Assembly: GCA_002722885.1 (NCBI GenBank)
Contig: PBNE01000006.1
Coordinates: forward strand, 333,894-397,893
Reading direction: 5' to 3'
From: Rhodospirillaceae bacterium
Lineage (GTDB): Bacteria > Pseudomonadota > Alphaproteobacteria > SP197
DNA: 64,000 nt
Part shown: one piece after another, positions 25,936 through 35,856 of the stretch
Layout: every line of letters starts with the position of its first letter
Numbering within the stretch: the first letter of the stretch is position 1
Notes under the pieces: generated by a model
Database searches by the model: none
Seen by the model: only the letters and a program-made list of their open reading frames with translations
Told to the model about the DNA's origin: nothing
Program-made: the position numbers and the translations under genes

Positions 25936-27987
25936 ATGATGATCGACCACAACAATGAGACCCGTGTGGTCACCGAGTTTCCGCACAAGGTGCGCGAGAT
26001 CGAGCATGTCTGGGTTCCGATGTCGGACGGCACGCGGCTTTCGGCGCGGATCTGGATGCCTGAGGATGCGGAGGACCGGCCAGTGCCCGCCATCCTTGAA
26101 TACATCCCCTACCGCAAGCGCGACGGGACACGGGCTTGGGATGATCCGCGCCATCGCTACTGGGCCGGTCACGGCTATGCCTGCATCCGACTCGACATCC
26201 GGGGTACCGGAGAATCGGAAGGGCTGATCACAGGCGAGTACGTGCTGCAGGAGCAGGACGACGCCGTTGATGCCATCGCCTGGTTCGCTGAACAGCCCTG
26301 GTGCGACGGCAATGTGGGCATGACCGGGATTTCCTGGGGTGGGTTCAACAGCCTGCAGGTGGCGGCGCGCCGCCCCCCGGCGCTGAAGGCGATCATCACC
26401 CATTGTTCGACCGACGACCGCTATACCGACGACATCCACATCATGGGTGCCGTGCCGCTGGTGGAGAACTTCTTCTGGGGTTCGGCCTTCTTCCACATCA
26501 TGGCACGGCCCGGCGATCCGGAGATCCAGGGTGAGGGCTGGCGCAAACAGTGGATGGAGCGGCTGGAGAACCAGGAGCCGGTGGTGGCGACCGAATGGCT
26601 GCAGCACACCCGGCGTGACGATTACTGGAAGCTCGGTTCGGTCAATGAGAACTACGACGACATCACCTGTGCGGTTTACGCGGTGGGTGGTTGGAACGAC
26701 GGTTACTCCAACGCCGTGCCGCGCATGCTGGCGAACCTCAACTGCCCCAAGAAGGGATTGGTCGGTCCGTGGGGTCACAAGTATCCGCAGGACGCGATAC
26801 CCGGTCCGTCGATCGGCTTTCTGCAACATGCCCTGCGCTGGTGGGATCATTGGCTGAAGAGGGCCGAGACCGGGATCATGGACGAGCCGCAGTACCGGGT
26901 CTGGGTCGACGAGCCGCAGACGCCGTCGTCGGTGCTGCCGATGTCAAAGGGGCGCTGGATCGCCGAACCGTCCTGGCCTTCGCCGAACATCGAAACGAGA
27001 CAGATGTTTCTGAACAGCGATGGCTTGGCGGACAAACGTCGTCATTCAACGAAGATCGAACACTGCAGCCCGCTGACGGTTGGTTCAGGTGCCGGGGTGT
27101 GGTGCCCCTACGGGCTGGGCGGGACCAGCCCGGACCTGCCCATTGATCAGCGTGAGGATGACGGCAAGTCCCTGAGCTTCGACAGCGCACCGCTCGATGA
27201 GCGCCTGGAGATTCTCGGTGCGCCGGTGGTGACGCTGAGGATCGCGGTCGACCAGCCCCAGGGTATGGTTGCCGTACGTCTTTGCGACGTTGCGCCCGAT
27301 GGCGAGTCGAACCGAGTGACCTATGGTCTGCTCAACCTCTCGTTCCGAAACAGTCTGGATAAGCCGCGGTCGATGAAGTCCGGGGCTGAGGTGGAGATTC
27401 GTGTGCAGCTCAACGACTGTGCCCATGCTTTCCCCGCCGGTCACCGCATCCGTGTGGCGGTCTCGACGAGTTACTTTCCCGTAGCGTGGACACCGCCGGA
27501 GCCAGTTACGATGACTCTTGTGACCGGGCGCAGCAGTCTGGACCTTCCGGTGCGTGTGCCACGTGACGAGGACGCCCGGCTCGCCGACTTCGGCCCGCCC
27601 GAAATGGCGGCGATGCCGGAGATGGACGAGATCATGCCGGGTGAAGGATCCCGCCACGTGGAGCGAGATCTGGCAAGCGGCGAGCAGATTGTGCGGATTG
27701 TCGAAGACGGCGGTGCCTTCCACATCAAGGATCTCAACCTCGATTGTGCAGATGGCGTGACGGCAGAGTTCCGTATCATGGAAGGCGATCCGACATCGGC
27801 CTGCGGTGTGTGGCGCTGGTCGAGCCGGCGGACGCGCGGGGACTGGGACGTCGCGGTCACCTCACAGATGGCCGTGACTCTGTCGCAGGATGGTTTTCAC
27901 ATCGCAACGGATCTCGAGGCGTTCGAAGGAGAGCAGCGTGTGTTTTCTCGCCGCTGGAACCATGATGTTCCGCGCGATCATATCTAG
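25936..27987 (+). CDS. CocE/NonD family hydrolase, tandem copy 2
   Basis: A 683-residue paralogue of the preceding gene, colinear throughout. GGGGGAG lies upstream of ATG 25936. The triad candidates are Ser in TGISWGGFNS, Asp in VGGWNDGYSN and His in VGPWGHKYP. The C-terminal jelly-roll region is longer by an acidic insert around EMAAMPEMDEIMPGE. Its stop overlaps the AGGAGG ribosome-binding site of the SDR gene, so the genes form one operon. Tandem duplication followed by divergence suggests related but distinct substrates. Confidence 0.93.
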   Translation: MMIDHNNETRVVTEFPHKVREIEHVWVPMSDGTRLSARIWMPEDAEDRPVPAILEYIPYRKRDGTRAWDDPRHRYWAGHGYACIRLDIRGTGESEGLITGEYVLQEQDDAVDAIAWFAEQPWCDGNVGMTGISWGGFNSLQVAARRPPALKAIITHCSTDDRYTDDIHIMGAVPLVENFFWGSAFFHIMARPGDPEIQGEGWRKQWMERLENQEPVVATEWLQHTRRDDYWKLGSVNENYDDITCAVYAVGGWNDGYSNAVPRMLANLNCPKKGLVGPWGHKYPQDAIPGPSIGFLQHALRWWDHWLKRAETGIMDEPQYRVWVDEPQTPSSVLPMSKGRWIAEPSWPSPNIETRQMFLNSDGLADKRRHSTKIEHCSPLTVGSGAGVWCPYGLGGTSPDLPIDQREDDGKSLSFDSAPLDERLEILGAPVVTLRIAVDQPQGMVAVRLCDVAPDGESNRVTYGLLNLSFRNSLDKPRSMKSGAEVEIRVQLNDCAHAFPAGHRIRVAVSTSYFPVAWTPPEPVTMTLVTGRSSLDLPVRVPRDEDARLADFGPPEMAAMPEMDEIMPGEGSRHVERDLASGEQIVRIVEDGGAFHIKDLNLDCADGVTAEFRIMEGDPTSACGVWRWSSRRTRGDWDVAVTSQMAVTLSQDGFHIATDLEAFEGEQRVFSRRWNHDVPRDHI

Positions 27988-27999
27988 GAGGACAACAGG

Positions 28000-28671
28000 A
28001 TGGCAGACGAACGGGCGTTGATTGTGGGTGTGGGCGACGGGCTGAGCGCCTCTCTGGCACGCCTACTGCATCGCGAGGGCATGTCGGTCGCGCTGGCCGC
28101 ACGCAACACCGACAAGCTGGCTGCGCTTGCCGAGGAGACCGAAGCGACGGTCCACGCCTGCGATGCCGCAGATCGGGAGAGTGTCACGGCCCTGTTTGCC
28201 GGCCTCGACAGCGCCGGGGCAGCACCGAACCTGGTTGTCTACAACCCGAGCTTCCGGGTCCGAGGGCCGATCGTGGAACTGGATCAGGAGGCGGTCGAAA
28301 AGACTCTGATGATCTCAGCCTATGGCGCGTTTCTCGTTGCCCAGCACGCCGCCCGCCGGATGCTGGACGGGGATGGCGGCACAATCCTCTTCACCGGCGC
28401 TTCGGCGGGCGTGAAGGGCTATGCGCAGTCGGCACCCTTTGCCATGGGCAAATTTGCGCTGCGCGGCCTGGCTCAGAGTATGGCGCGTGAGCTCCATCCC
28501 AAGGGAGTTCACATCGGGCACTTCGTGATCGACGGCGGGATCGGTGACAGTGATGAGGGCCAGCGGCTCCATCCCGATGCAATCGCCGAGAGCTATCTTC
28601 ACTTCCATCGCCAGGACCGCAGTTCCTGGGCCTGGGAGATCGAGCTGCGTCCCTGGGTGGAGACCTTCTGA
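28000..28671 (+). CDS. SDR family oxidoreductase with Phe in place of catalytic Tyr
   Basis: A 223-residue Rossmann protein. The cofactor loop is ALIVGVGDGLSASLARLL rather than TGxxxGIG. The catalytic Ser is in LFTGASAG, but the YxxxK position reads FAMGK (SAPFAMGKFALRGLAQS), so Tyr is replaced by Phe and Lys is kept. I recall related bacterial SDRs with the same FAMGK motif, so this may mark a subfamily rather than a local mutation. AGGAGG precedes ATG 28000. The serine-hydrolase gene starts two bases after its stop. Confidence 0.88.
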   Translation: MADERALIVGVGDGLSASLARLLHREGMSVALAARNTDKLAALAEETEATVHACDAADRESVTALFAGLDSAGAAPNLVVYNPSFRVRGPIVELDQEAVEKTLMISAYGAFLVAQHAARRMLDGDGGTILFTGASAGVKGYAQSAPFAMGKFALRGLAQSMARELHPKGVHIGHFVIDGGIGDSDEGQRLHPDAIAESYLHFHRQDRSSWAWEIELRPWVETF

Positions 28672-28672
28672 G

Positions 28673-29767
28673 ATGGGAACTCTGCCGGGAGATGCCTGGG
28701 CGGGAACCAGTGCCGATGATACTGGCTTCGATACCGGGCGGCTTGACGAGGCTGTACAGTATGCCGCTGCTCACGACAGCGGGGTCCCGCTCAGCCTGGC
28801 CGATCACCTTGCCACACGCGCCTTTGATGACGGCGCATGGGGCGAGACGCTGGGCCCGACCAAGGACCGATCCACGACCTATGGCGTTGTGGTGCGTCGC
28901 GGCGGGATCGCGGCGCAGTGGGGTGATCCGGCGCGTGTCGACATGACCTTCAGCGTGACCAAGAGCCTGTTGTCGGCCGTTGCCGGGGTGGCCTTCGATC
29001 AGGGCCTTATCACCGACCTTGATGAGCGTGTTGCCGCAAAGGTCGAGGATCCCTGCTTCCAGGGTGATCACAACGGCCAGATCACCTGGCGTCACCTGCT
29101 GCATCAGACGAGCGAGTGGGAAGGCACCCTGTGGGACAAGCCTGATCTGGTGGACCGCAACCGCGATGTCGTCGCCGGCGACAACTCGCGCAAGGCAACC
29201 CATCGCGACATGCAGACGCCGGGAACCCACTACGAATACAACGATGTGCGCGTGAACCTGCTGAGTTATGCGCTTCTGCTGTTGTTCCGCCGCTCGCTGC
29301 CCGATGTGGCACGCGAGTTTGTGCTGGGTCCGATCGGTGCGTCCGACGGCTGGAGCTGGAACGGCTATCGCAACTCCCACGTCATGATCGACGGCACAGA
29401 GATGTGGTCGGTTTCTGGCGGTGGACATTGGGGTGGCGGCCTGTTTGTCGATGCCCTCGATCTTGCCCGATTTGGGCTACTCTACCTCAACAAGGGCCGA
29501 TGGAACGAACAGCAAGTTCTTTCAGAGGACTGGGTTGTGATGACGGCCAGAGCGTGTCCGATCGAGCCCCGCTACGGTTTCATGTGGTGGCTCAACACCG
29601 ACGGGCTGATGTTCCCGTCAGCGCCCCATGACGCTGTTTTTGCGTTGGGTGCCGGCGGTCATATGGTCTGGGTCGACTGGCAGCATGACATCGTGGCGGT
29701 CGCACGCTGGCTCGATGACGATCACCACGACGGTTTTATCGCGCGGGTGTTGGCGGCACTCGATTAG
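28673..29767 (+). CDS. Serine hydrolase, beta-lactamase/DD-peptidase-like (SxxK)
   Basis: A 364-residue protein starting MGTLPGDAWAG at ATG 28673. It has the SxxK motif SVTK (in MTFSVTKSLLSAVAG, about residue 98) and a YxN equivalent in YEYNDVRVNLL; near the C-terminus GAGGHMVWVDW replaces the KTG box. This fits the class C/esterase clan, which includes esterases and D-aminopeptidases. No signal peptide is evident, so an antibiotic-resistance role is unlikely and a cytoplasmic esterase or amidase is more likely. It is the last gene of the CocE operon; its stop overlaps that of the convergent DUF2817 gene. Confidence 0.88.
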   Translation: MGTLPGDAWAGTSADDTGFDTGRLDEAVQYAAAHDSGVPLSLADHLATRAFDDGAWGETLGPTKDRSTTYGVVVRRGGIAAQWGDPARVDMTFSVTKSLLSAVAGVAFDQGLITDLDERVAAKVEDPCFQGDHNGQITWRHLLHQTSEWEGTLWDKPDLVDRNRDVVAGDNSRKATHRDMQTPGTHYEYNDVRVNLLSYALLLLFRRSLPDVAREFVLGPIGASDGWSWNGYRNSHVMIDGTEMWSVSGGGHWGGGLFVDALDLARFGLLYLNKGRWNEQQVLSEDWVVMTARACPIEPRYGFMWWLNTDGLMFPSAPHDAVFALGAGGHMVWVDWQHDIVAVARWLDDDHHDGFIARVLAALD

Positions 29768-30855
29768 TCGAGGGTGGCGAGGCCAGCGATCATCTTGCGT
29801 TCAGTGTCGCTGGTGCGTTCGAAGACCATGGCCTTCCAGTCATCGGCGTCAGGATAGAAACAGCGACGGATTTCGGCCTTGATCGCGCGGCCCTGGTAGC
29901 TGTCGAGATCGCCGTGGTTGTGAAGCCAGCAGTCAGCCCGCAGGGAATCGAGAACCTCGTCGACCGGGGACGTGCCGAATTCGGGTGTGACCATGGTGAC
30001 TGTGGCGTGAGGCGCTGCGCCTGCCACACACAGGCTGTTGACGCCTGTCAGTGGTGCTGATGTCGAGCTGCCGTCGTCGGTGTTGGTGACGTCGCTTTCG
30101 CCCAGCCAGTCGACAAGCCGCGCATGACCGGGGTCGCCCAGAAGATGATCGGAGATCAGCTCTCCGTAACCGTAGGGACCGAGGCCGGTGTGATAGTCGA
30201 TCCATCCCACATGGCGGGCTGATGCCGCGTGTTTGCCGGCCACGGCGGCCATCGTCTTGGCTGACCATGTGGTCTGATGGCCGCCGAAGAAGAGCCCTTC
30301 GGGATGGCTGTACTGGCCGCCCGAGAGCGCGCCCTGCAGGGCCATCGGACCGTAGGCCTCGGCGTAGGCCTCCAGCGTCGCGCGTGCTGACGCCCGGGCT
30401 TCCGGAGTCCAGGAGACGGGACAGATCGCGTCTTTGAGCTGTTCGTAGCCTTCGTTCACCGGGTAGGGCTGTCCGTGTTCGAGATGGTTGCGGTTGAGAT
30501 CGACGTTCTCATGCGTGACCCGACGCAACCAGGAGAAGCCATAGGGATTGATGGCGTGGACCAGCACCACGGCCATGGAATCAGGTAGGTCGTCGTAGAG
30601 ACCGGACTGCAGAGCGCCGACCTGCGCGCCAGAACCGCAGAACCCCTCGACGCCGTGGGTCGCTGACTGGGTGAACAGGACATGGCTGGCGTTTTCGGGA
30701 CCAAAGCGGGCGACATCGGTGGCAAGCTCCTCGCCCTCACGGCCGCGTTTGGGATGGATGTGATGCTCGACCCGCAGGCCCTGTGCTGCGCAAGTCTCAA
30801 GAAACTTCGCACGCGCTTCGGCATAGGTGCCGGAATAGAAGCTCGATGGGTTCAT
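29764..30855 (-). CDS. DUF2817 family M14-like peptidase/deacylase
   Basis: A 363-residue protein. THGVEGFCGSG carries an HxxE pair that matches the zinc ligands of M14 carboxypeptidases, and further motifs are NPYGFSWLRRVTHENVDLNRN and WIDYHTGLGPYGYGE, with TPEFGT containing the probable catalytic Glu. DUF2817 proteins are thought to act on N-acyl or peptide bonds, but few are characterised. It converges on the serine-hydrolase gene with overlapping stops, and TerB lies upstream. Confidence 0.88.
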   Translation of the reverse strand: MNPSSFYSGTYAEARAKFLETCAAQGLRVEHHIHPKRGREGEELATDVARFGPENASHVLFTQSATHGVEGFCGSGAQVGALQSGLYDDLPDSMAVVLVHAINPYGFSWLRRVTHENVDLNRNHLEHGQPYPVNEGYEQLKDAICPVSWTPEARASARATLEAYAEAYGPMALQGALSGGQYSHPEGLFFGGHQTTWSAKTMAAVAGKHAASARHVGWIDYHTGLGPYGYGELISDHLLGDPGHARLVDWLGESDVTNTDDGSSTSAPLTGVNSLCVAGAAPHATVTMVTPEFGTSPVDEVLDSLRADCWLHNHGDLDSYQGRAIKAEIRRCFYPDADDWKAMVFERTSDTERKMIAGLATLD

Positions 30856-30865
30856 GTCAGACCTG

Positions 30866-31237
30866 TCAATCTCCGTTTGGCGGAGACTGGCATGGCGCTG
30901 TGAACGTGTCGATCAGGCCGCGGAAGCGGCCGTTCGCTGACCTAGATCGTCTGGTGACGGGCGCGGCAGCCGCGATGTCGCAGGCGATGGCGTAGGCTGT
31001 TTCGCGCAGCTTTGGCGGCAGGTTCTCGGAGATGAGCGTGATCACGGTTTCGAAACCGTCGCCATCGTTGAGCAATTCGACATAGGTCTGGCCGATGGCC
31101 GGCAGTTCTTCTTCATTGAAATAAGCGAAGGCCGGCAGATGACGGACGATGTCGCCAATGGCGCGCAGCTCTCCGTCGTCCATGCTGCCGTCGGCAGCGG
31201 AGACAACAACCATGGTCTAGATCAGCGCCGCATTGGG
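30866..31237 (-). pseudogene. Tellurite-resistance TerB-like protein, truncated
   Basis: From ATG 31213 a frame gives VVVSAADGSMDDGELRAIGD and NLPPKLRETAYAIACDIAAA, typical of the N-terminal TerB domain of alphaproteobacteria. Just upstream the frame continues as NAALI-stop-TMVVV, where relatives have ALIYTMV, so a TAG at 31217-31219 replaces a Tyr codon. After DIAAA the sequence loses similarity and ends early, so the expected C-terminal helices are missing. The rest could still be translated from the internal Met. It is divergent from nothing close and ends ten bases before the DUF2817 start. Confidence 0.6.
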
Positions 31238-31386
31238 GGTCGAGCTGGGACGTCGTTCTCTGAACCTTATGGTGTTCCGGGCTGCTGTGTTCCCCGGGAC
31301 GTGGCGAAGAGACAAGCTCTGGCGAGCGCAGGTGTTCGCCGGAAATGTAGGAACGCCACCGGGCTTTATCGAGGTAATGTGGCGAA

Positions 31387-34131
31387 TCAGCTGCCGAGAT
31401 GGCTGCGTATCTCGTGGACGGCATCGCTCAGGCCCATGCGTCGGGCCTCGAGACCTTCGGGGAAGGCCGAGAGCAGGCGTGACGGCATGGCGCGGTCGAG
31501 CATGACAAAAACGCCGTGGTCATCGGCCCGGCGGACAAGGCGGCCAAAGGCCTGGCGCAGGCGCAGGCGGGTAATGAGATCGTCCCAGGCGTTGCCGCCG
31601 AAGGCTTCGCGTCGGGCCTTGTGGAGAATGTCGGGCCGGGGCCATGGGACGCGGTCGAACACGATCAGGCGAAGCGAGCGGCCGGGAACGTCGACTCCGT
31701 CACGGACAGCATCGGTGCCCAGCAGGCAGGCATTTTCTTCGGCGCGGAAGATGTCTACCAGGGTGGCGGTGTCCATGGCGTCGACATGCTGGGCGTAGAG
31801 CGGCAGACCGGCGTGCTCTAGCGCCTCGGCAACCCGGCCTTGAACGTCCCGCAGCCGAGCGATCGCGGTGAAAAGTCCCAGAGCACCCCCGCCCGAGGCC
31901 AGAAAGAGTTCCCGGAAGGCCGCGGACACCTGGGCGGGATCGTTGCGTGAGACGTCGGTGACGATCAGAAGCCTCGTGAGTTCGGGATAGTTGAAGGGTG
32001 AGGCGACGGCCGCTTCGGCGGGCGGCTTGGGCAGATGGCGCAGACCGGTTCGCAGGTTGGCCGCCTGCCAGCCGTCTCGCGTGTCCGCATCGGGGTCGTG
32101 TGGTGGGAGGGGCATTGCATCACGCAGAGTGGCCGAAGTGATCACCAGGCCATGAGAGCGCGAGGCGACGGTTTCGGCAAAGGGCAGGCCGGGATCGGTC
32201 CAGTGGCGATGCATGCCGACGTCGCTCTCGCGACCGGCGACTCGATCAAGCGAAAACCAGTCGACAAACTCATCAGGTGTGTCGAACTGCATCTCGGTGA
32301 GCATGCGCCGCCAGGCTCTAGCGACCTGGATGCCCCGACGGTCGATCCCCCGGATCACGGCATCGATGCGCAGGCGGGTGGCGGTGTCGAGGTCGTCGGC
32401 ACGGTCGTCGAGTTCCTGCGCTAGATGCCTGGCCAGCGCAACGAGCGGCCGTTCGAGATCACCCAGGGCATCCTGGAGCAGACTGGCGGCCTGGGCGAGA
32501 CCGTCGATGAGCGGGTCGACGGGGCACTCCACACCGTAGTTGCTGCCGGACTCGCTGCTTCGTGCGAGGACCTGCTGGCGGACCAGCGAGAGAAACCGTT
32601 CGGTCGGGCCACGGGGCTGGTCGTCGGCCAGCCGCTGGCGCCAGCCTTCCGATGGTAGGATGCGCGCGGCCTTCTGAATCTCTTCCAGCGGTTCCTCGCC
32701 GCCATCGCCGATCAGATCGCCGGCCCGCCGTGCAAGGCCGCGGGCGCGGCTGCGGCGACCTTCGGCGCCAAGAAGCCAGCGGCGTAGGTCTTCGCCTTCG
32801 CGGCCGGTGATGTGAGATGAGAAGACGCTGTCGGCGGCATCAAACAGATGATGACCCTCGTCGAAGACATAACGTGTGGGAAGGTTGGGGTCTTCATCAC
32901 CGGCCAGAGCGGCCTGGATCAGGACCAAAGCATGGTTGGCGACGACAAGGTCGGCCTGACGGGCGCGGCGGATCGACCGTTCGATGAAGCAGCGCTGGTA
33001 GTGGGGACAGGCGGAATAGACACATTCCCCACGCTGGTCTGCCAGTCCGAGCGTGCGAGCCGTACCCAACAGTTCCACGAGCCAGCCTGGGAAGTCGCCG
33101 CCCGTCATGTCGCCATCCCGCGTTGCCAGGGCCCAGCGCGCAACGAGGCCGAGCGGGATGGCTTCGTTGGGCCTTGCGGTGATGGTGCCAGCGGCGTCGG
33201 CGAGGTTCAGGAGGCAGAGGTAGTTCTCACGACCCTTGCGCACGACCACACGCCGTCGCTTGGCTTCCGCATCCGGCACCAGGCGGTCGAGCTCCTGGTC
33301 GACCTGTCGCTGGAGGTTCCGGGTGTAGGTGCTGATCCAGACCGCACCCTTGTTCTTTTCGGCCCAGAGGCTGGCGGGTGCGATGTAGCCCAGGGTCTTG
33401 CCGACGCCGGTGCCGGCTTCGGCGATGACGGTCTCGGGTTCGCCGACACGCTGACGCGGCGCGAAGCCGAAGGTCAGGGCGTCAGCATAGTCGGCCTGCT
33501 GCGGACGCTGTTCAGCGTCGGGGCCAAGTAACTCTTCCAGGCGCGCGCGCACCTCATCGGTGCAAACGGGATGATGATCAGCTGGGGGCCGTGGTGCAGT
33601 TTCGGACCACTCCGGAAGTTTGGACCAGACGTCGAGGGAAGGCCGGGCGTTGGCATCCAGCGCCAGGGCATCGGCCACGTCGCCGCCCCAGAGCCAGCCG
33701 CCGTTGATCATGGCGACGGCAATCCGGCCGGCACGCGTCCGGTCACGGGGTTCGAGATGGGCCAGGTCTTCGAGCAGAAGACGCGCGCAATCCCGCAAGG
33801 CCATGGCCTGATCGGCGAGATTCTGGGGATCGCCGAGTTGTAGTGTCTCGGCGAGGCCGCGAGGCGTGGGCACAACAAACCGGGCCGGCAGGGCAAAGGC
33901 CACCAGTTCGAGGATATCGAGTGCCGGAGCGCCGCGGGTGCCCGTACGCCGACGCATGGCGCCGGCATGGCAGATCAACGGTGCGGGTCCGGCTTCCCAC
34001 CGCCGGCGGGCCTCTTTGCGGTCGATTTCCTCGATCTCGCCGTCGGGGTGCAGCCACACCGCACCGGCCGCACCGGCAACAAGTGTAGGCGCGGCAAACC
34101 AGCCGCCGGTGGCATCGAAAGGCATCGTCAT
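31387..34131 (-). CDS. ATP-dependent DNA helicase, DinG/XPD-like (superfamily 2)
   Basis: A 914-residue protein from ATG 34131 (MTMPFDATGGW); a longer start is possible. The Walker A motif is EAGTGVGKTLGYIAP (about 265-280), Walker B/DEAH is VFDEGHHLFDAAD, and motif VI is RLRQAFGRLVRRADDHGVF. Between them, CVYSACPHYQRCFIERSIRRARQADLVVANHAL contains the three or four Cys expected for an iron-sulphur cluster, as in DinG and XPD. It should unwind DNA 5' to 3', probably in repair or R-loop removal. The N-terminal 200 residues have no recognisable domain. Confidence 0.92.
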   Translation of the reverse strand: MTMPFDATGGWFAAPTLVAGAAGAVWLHPDGEIEEIDRKEARRRWEAGPAPLICHAGAMRRRTGTRGAPALDILELVAFALPARFVVPTPRGLAETLQLGDPQNLADQAMALRDCARLLLEDLAHLEPRDRTRAGRIAVAMINGGWLWGGDVADALALDANARPSLDVWSKLPEWSETAPRPPADHHPVCTDEVRARLEELLGPDAEQRPQQADYADALTFGFAPRQRVGEPETVIAEAGTGVGKTLGYIAPASLWAEKNKGAVWISTYTRNLQRQVDQELDRLVPDAEAKRRRVVVRKGRENYLCLLNLADAAGTITARPNEAIPLGLVARWALATRDGDMTGGDFPGWLVELLGTARTLGLADQRGECVYSACPHYQRCFIERSIRRARQADLVVANHALVLIQAALAGDEDPNLPTRYVFDEGHHLFDAADSVFSSHITGREGEDLRRWLLGAEGRRSRARGLARRAGDLIGDGGEEPLEEIQKAARILPSEGWRQRLADDQPRGPTERFLSLVRQQVLARSSESGSNYGVECPVDPLIDGLAQAASLLQDALGDLERPLVALARHLAQELDDRADDLDTATRLRIDAVIRGIDRRGIQVARAWRRMLTEMQFDTPDEFVDWFSLDRVAGRESDVGMHRHWTDPGLPFAETVASRSHGLVITSATLRDAMPLPPHDPDADTRDGWQAANLRTGLRHLPKPPAEAAVASPFNYPELTRLLIVTDVSRNDPAQVSAAFRELFLASGGGALGLFTAIARLRDVQGRVAEALEHAGLPLYAQHVDAMDTATLVDIFRAEENACLLGTDAVRDGVDVPGRSLRLIVFDRVPWPRPDILHKARREAFGGNAWDDLITRLRLRQAFGRLVRRADDHGVFVMLDRAMPSRLLSAFPEGLEARRMGLSDAVHEIRSHLGS

Positions 34132-34270
34132 GGGATGGACGTAGCCTGTCACGGGTGAGAACGAAAGCCTAACATGGCGCAGGCTGTGGAGTTGCGCGGG
34201 CTGCAAGAGGTCAGTAGGTTCCGCGCGCGCACGATGGCGCCTGACCCCAGGACATGGAGACCGGACAGCG

Positions 34271-35854
34271 ATGTCGCTCAGAGATCACGCTCAGACCAGT
34301 AAGGCATGGCCTTTTGAAGAGGCGCGCAAGCTGGTCAAACGGCTGGGCGGTCGCGATCCGGAGAAGGGGTATGTGCTCTTCGAGACCGGATACGGGCCGT
34401 CGGGTCTTCCGCATATCGGAACCTTCGGCGAGGTGGCGCGCACGAGCATGGTGCGCCACGCCTTTTCGCTGCTGTGCGACGTGCCGACGCGCCTGTTTGC
34501 GTTTTCCGATGACATGGATGGCCTGCGCAAGGTGCCCGACAACGTGCCCGGCAAGGAGCGTATGGGCGAGAATCTGGGCCTGCCGCTGACCAAGGTGAGC
34601 AACCCGTTCGACACGGAGTTCGCCAGCTTCGGTGAACACAACAACGCGATACTGCGCAAGTTTCTCGATCGATTTGGATTCGAGTACGAGTTCGTGAGTT
34701 CGACGGACATGTACACCAGTGGGCAGTTCGACGATGCGCTGATGCGCGTGCTCGAACGGTTCGATGCCGTGATGGACATCATGTTACCGAGCCTGCGCGA
34801 AGAACGGCGCAAGACATACTCGCCCTTCCTGCCGATGTCGCCGACGACGGGACGTGTGCTTCTGGTGCCGACGCTGGAGCGCAATGTGGAAGCGGGCACG
34901 ATCGTGTTCGAGGATGAGGACGGTTCGAAGGCCGAGGTGCCGGTGACCGGCGGCCACTGCAAACTCAACTGGAAGCCCGACTGGGGCATGCGCTGGTTTG
35001 CCCTGGGCGTCGACTATGAGATGGCCGGCAAGGATCTGATTGATTCGATCCGTCTGTCCGGACAGATCTGTCGTGCGTTGGGTGGCCGCGCACCGGAAGG
35101 GTTCAATTACGAGCTCTTCCTGGACGAGAACGGCGAGAAGATCTCGAAGTCCCGTGGCAATGGTCTGACGATCGACGAGTGGTTGCGCTACGGTACCGAA
35201 GAGAGCCTGACGCTCTACATGTACCAGAAGCCCAGGACGGCCAAGCGGCTCTATTTCGATGTGATCCCGCGCCATGTCGACGACTATGCCCAGCACTTGG
35301 CGACGTACAGTGGTCAGGACGACAAGGCGGTCGACAACCCGGTGTGGCATCTGCATGGCGGCAAACCGCCGGTGGAGGACCAGCCGCTGAGTTACGCCAT
35401 GCTCCTGAACCTGGCGAGCGTGTGCAACGCCGAAGACAAGACGGTTCTGTGGGGTTTCATCAGCCGCTATGTGCCGGGAGCGACGCCGGAGACCAAGCCG
35501 TTGCTGGACCGGCTCTCGGAACTGGCCGTGAACTACTACCAGGACTTCGTGAAACCGGCAAAGCAGTACCGCGCGCCCGATGTCAAGGAGCGGGCCGCGA
35601 TGGAGGACCTGATCGTACGGTTTGAGACGCTGCCCGCTGACTCGGATGGTGAAGTGTTCCAGAACGAGGTCTATGCGGTGGGCAAGGAACATACGTTCGA
35701 TCCGCTGCGAGGCTGGTTCCAGGCGCTCTATGAGGTGTTGCTGGGCCAGAGCGCGGGGCCGCGTTTCGGCAGTTTCGTCGCACTCTACGGGCGAGACGAG
35801 ACGCTTGCGCTGATGCGCGAGACGCTTGGGAAAAGCGAAGGAAGCGCGGCCTGA
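34271..35854 (+). CDS. lysS: Lysine--tRNA ligase, class I
   Basis: A 527-residue class I LysRS, the archaeal-type enzyme used by many alphaproteobacteria in place of the class II enzyme. The HIGH signature is PHIGTFGEV (about 43) and the KMSKS signature is [11 protein letters not shown] (about 290). GGAGA lies ten bases upstream of ATG 34271. It charges tRNA-Lys. The SDR fragment begins two bases after its stop. Confidence 0.97.
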   Translation: MSLRDHAQTSKAWPFEEARKLVKRLGGRDPEKGYVLFETGYGPSGLPHIGTFGEVARTSMVRHAFSLLCDVPTRLFAFSDDMDGLRKVPDNVPGKERMGENLGLPLTKVSNPFDTEFASFGEHNNAILRKFLDRFGFEYEFVSSTDMYTSGQFDDALMRVLERFDAVMDIMLPSLREERRKTYSPFLPMSPTTGRVLLVPTLERNVEAGTIVFEDEDGSKAEVPVTGGHCKLNWKPDWGMRWFALGVDYEMAGKDLIDSIRLSGQICRALGGRAPEGFNYELFLDENGEKISKSRGNGLTIDEWLRYGTEESLTLYMYQKPRTAKRLYFDVIPRHVDDYAQHLATYSGQDDKAVDNPVWHLHGGKPPVEDQPLSYAMLLNLASVCNAEDKTVLWGFISRYVPGATPETKPLLDRLSELAVNYYQDFVKPAKQYRAPDVKERAAMEDLIVRFETLPADSDGEVFQNEVYAVGKEHTFDPLRGWFQALYEVLLGQSAGPRFGSFVALYGRDETLALMRETLGKSEGSAA

Positions 35855-35856
35855 CC

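Noticed and set aside
23790-26850. Long minus-strand open frames opposite the tandem CocE genes
   Set aside because: The same antisense pattern recurs over all three CocE paralogues, which reflects their shared codon structure, not separate genes.
28673-29767. Antibiotic-resistance beta-lactamase
   Set aside because: SxxK and YxN are present, but there is no signal peptide or clear KTG box, and the gene ends a catabolic operon.
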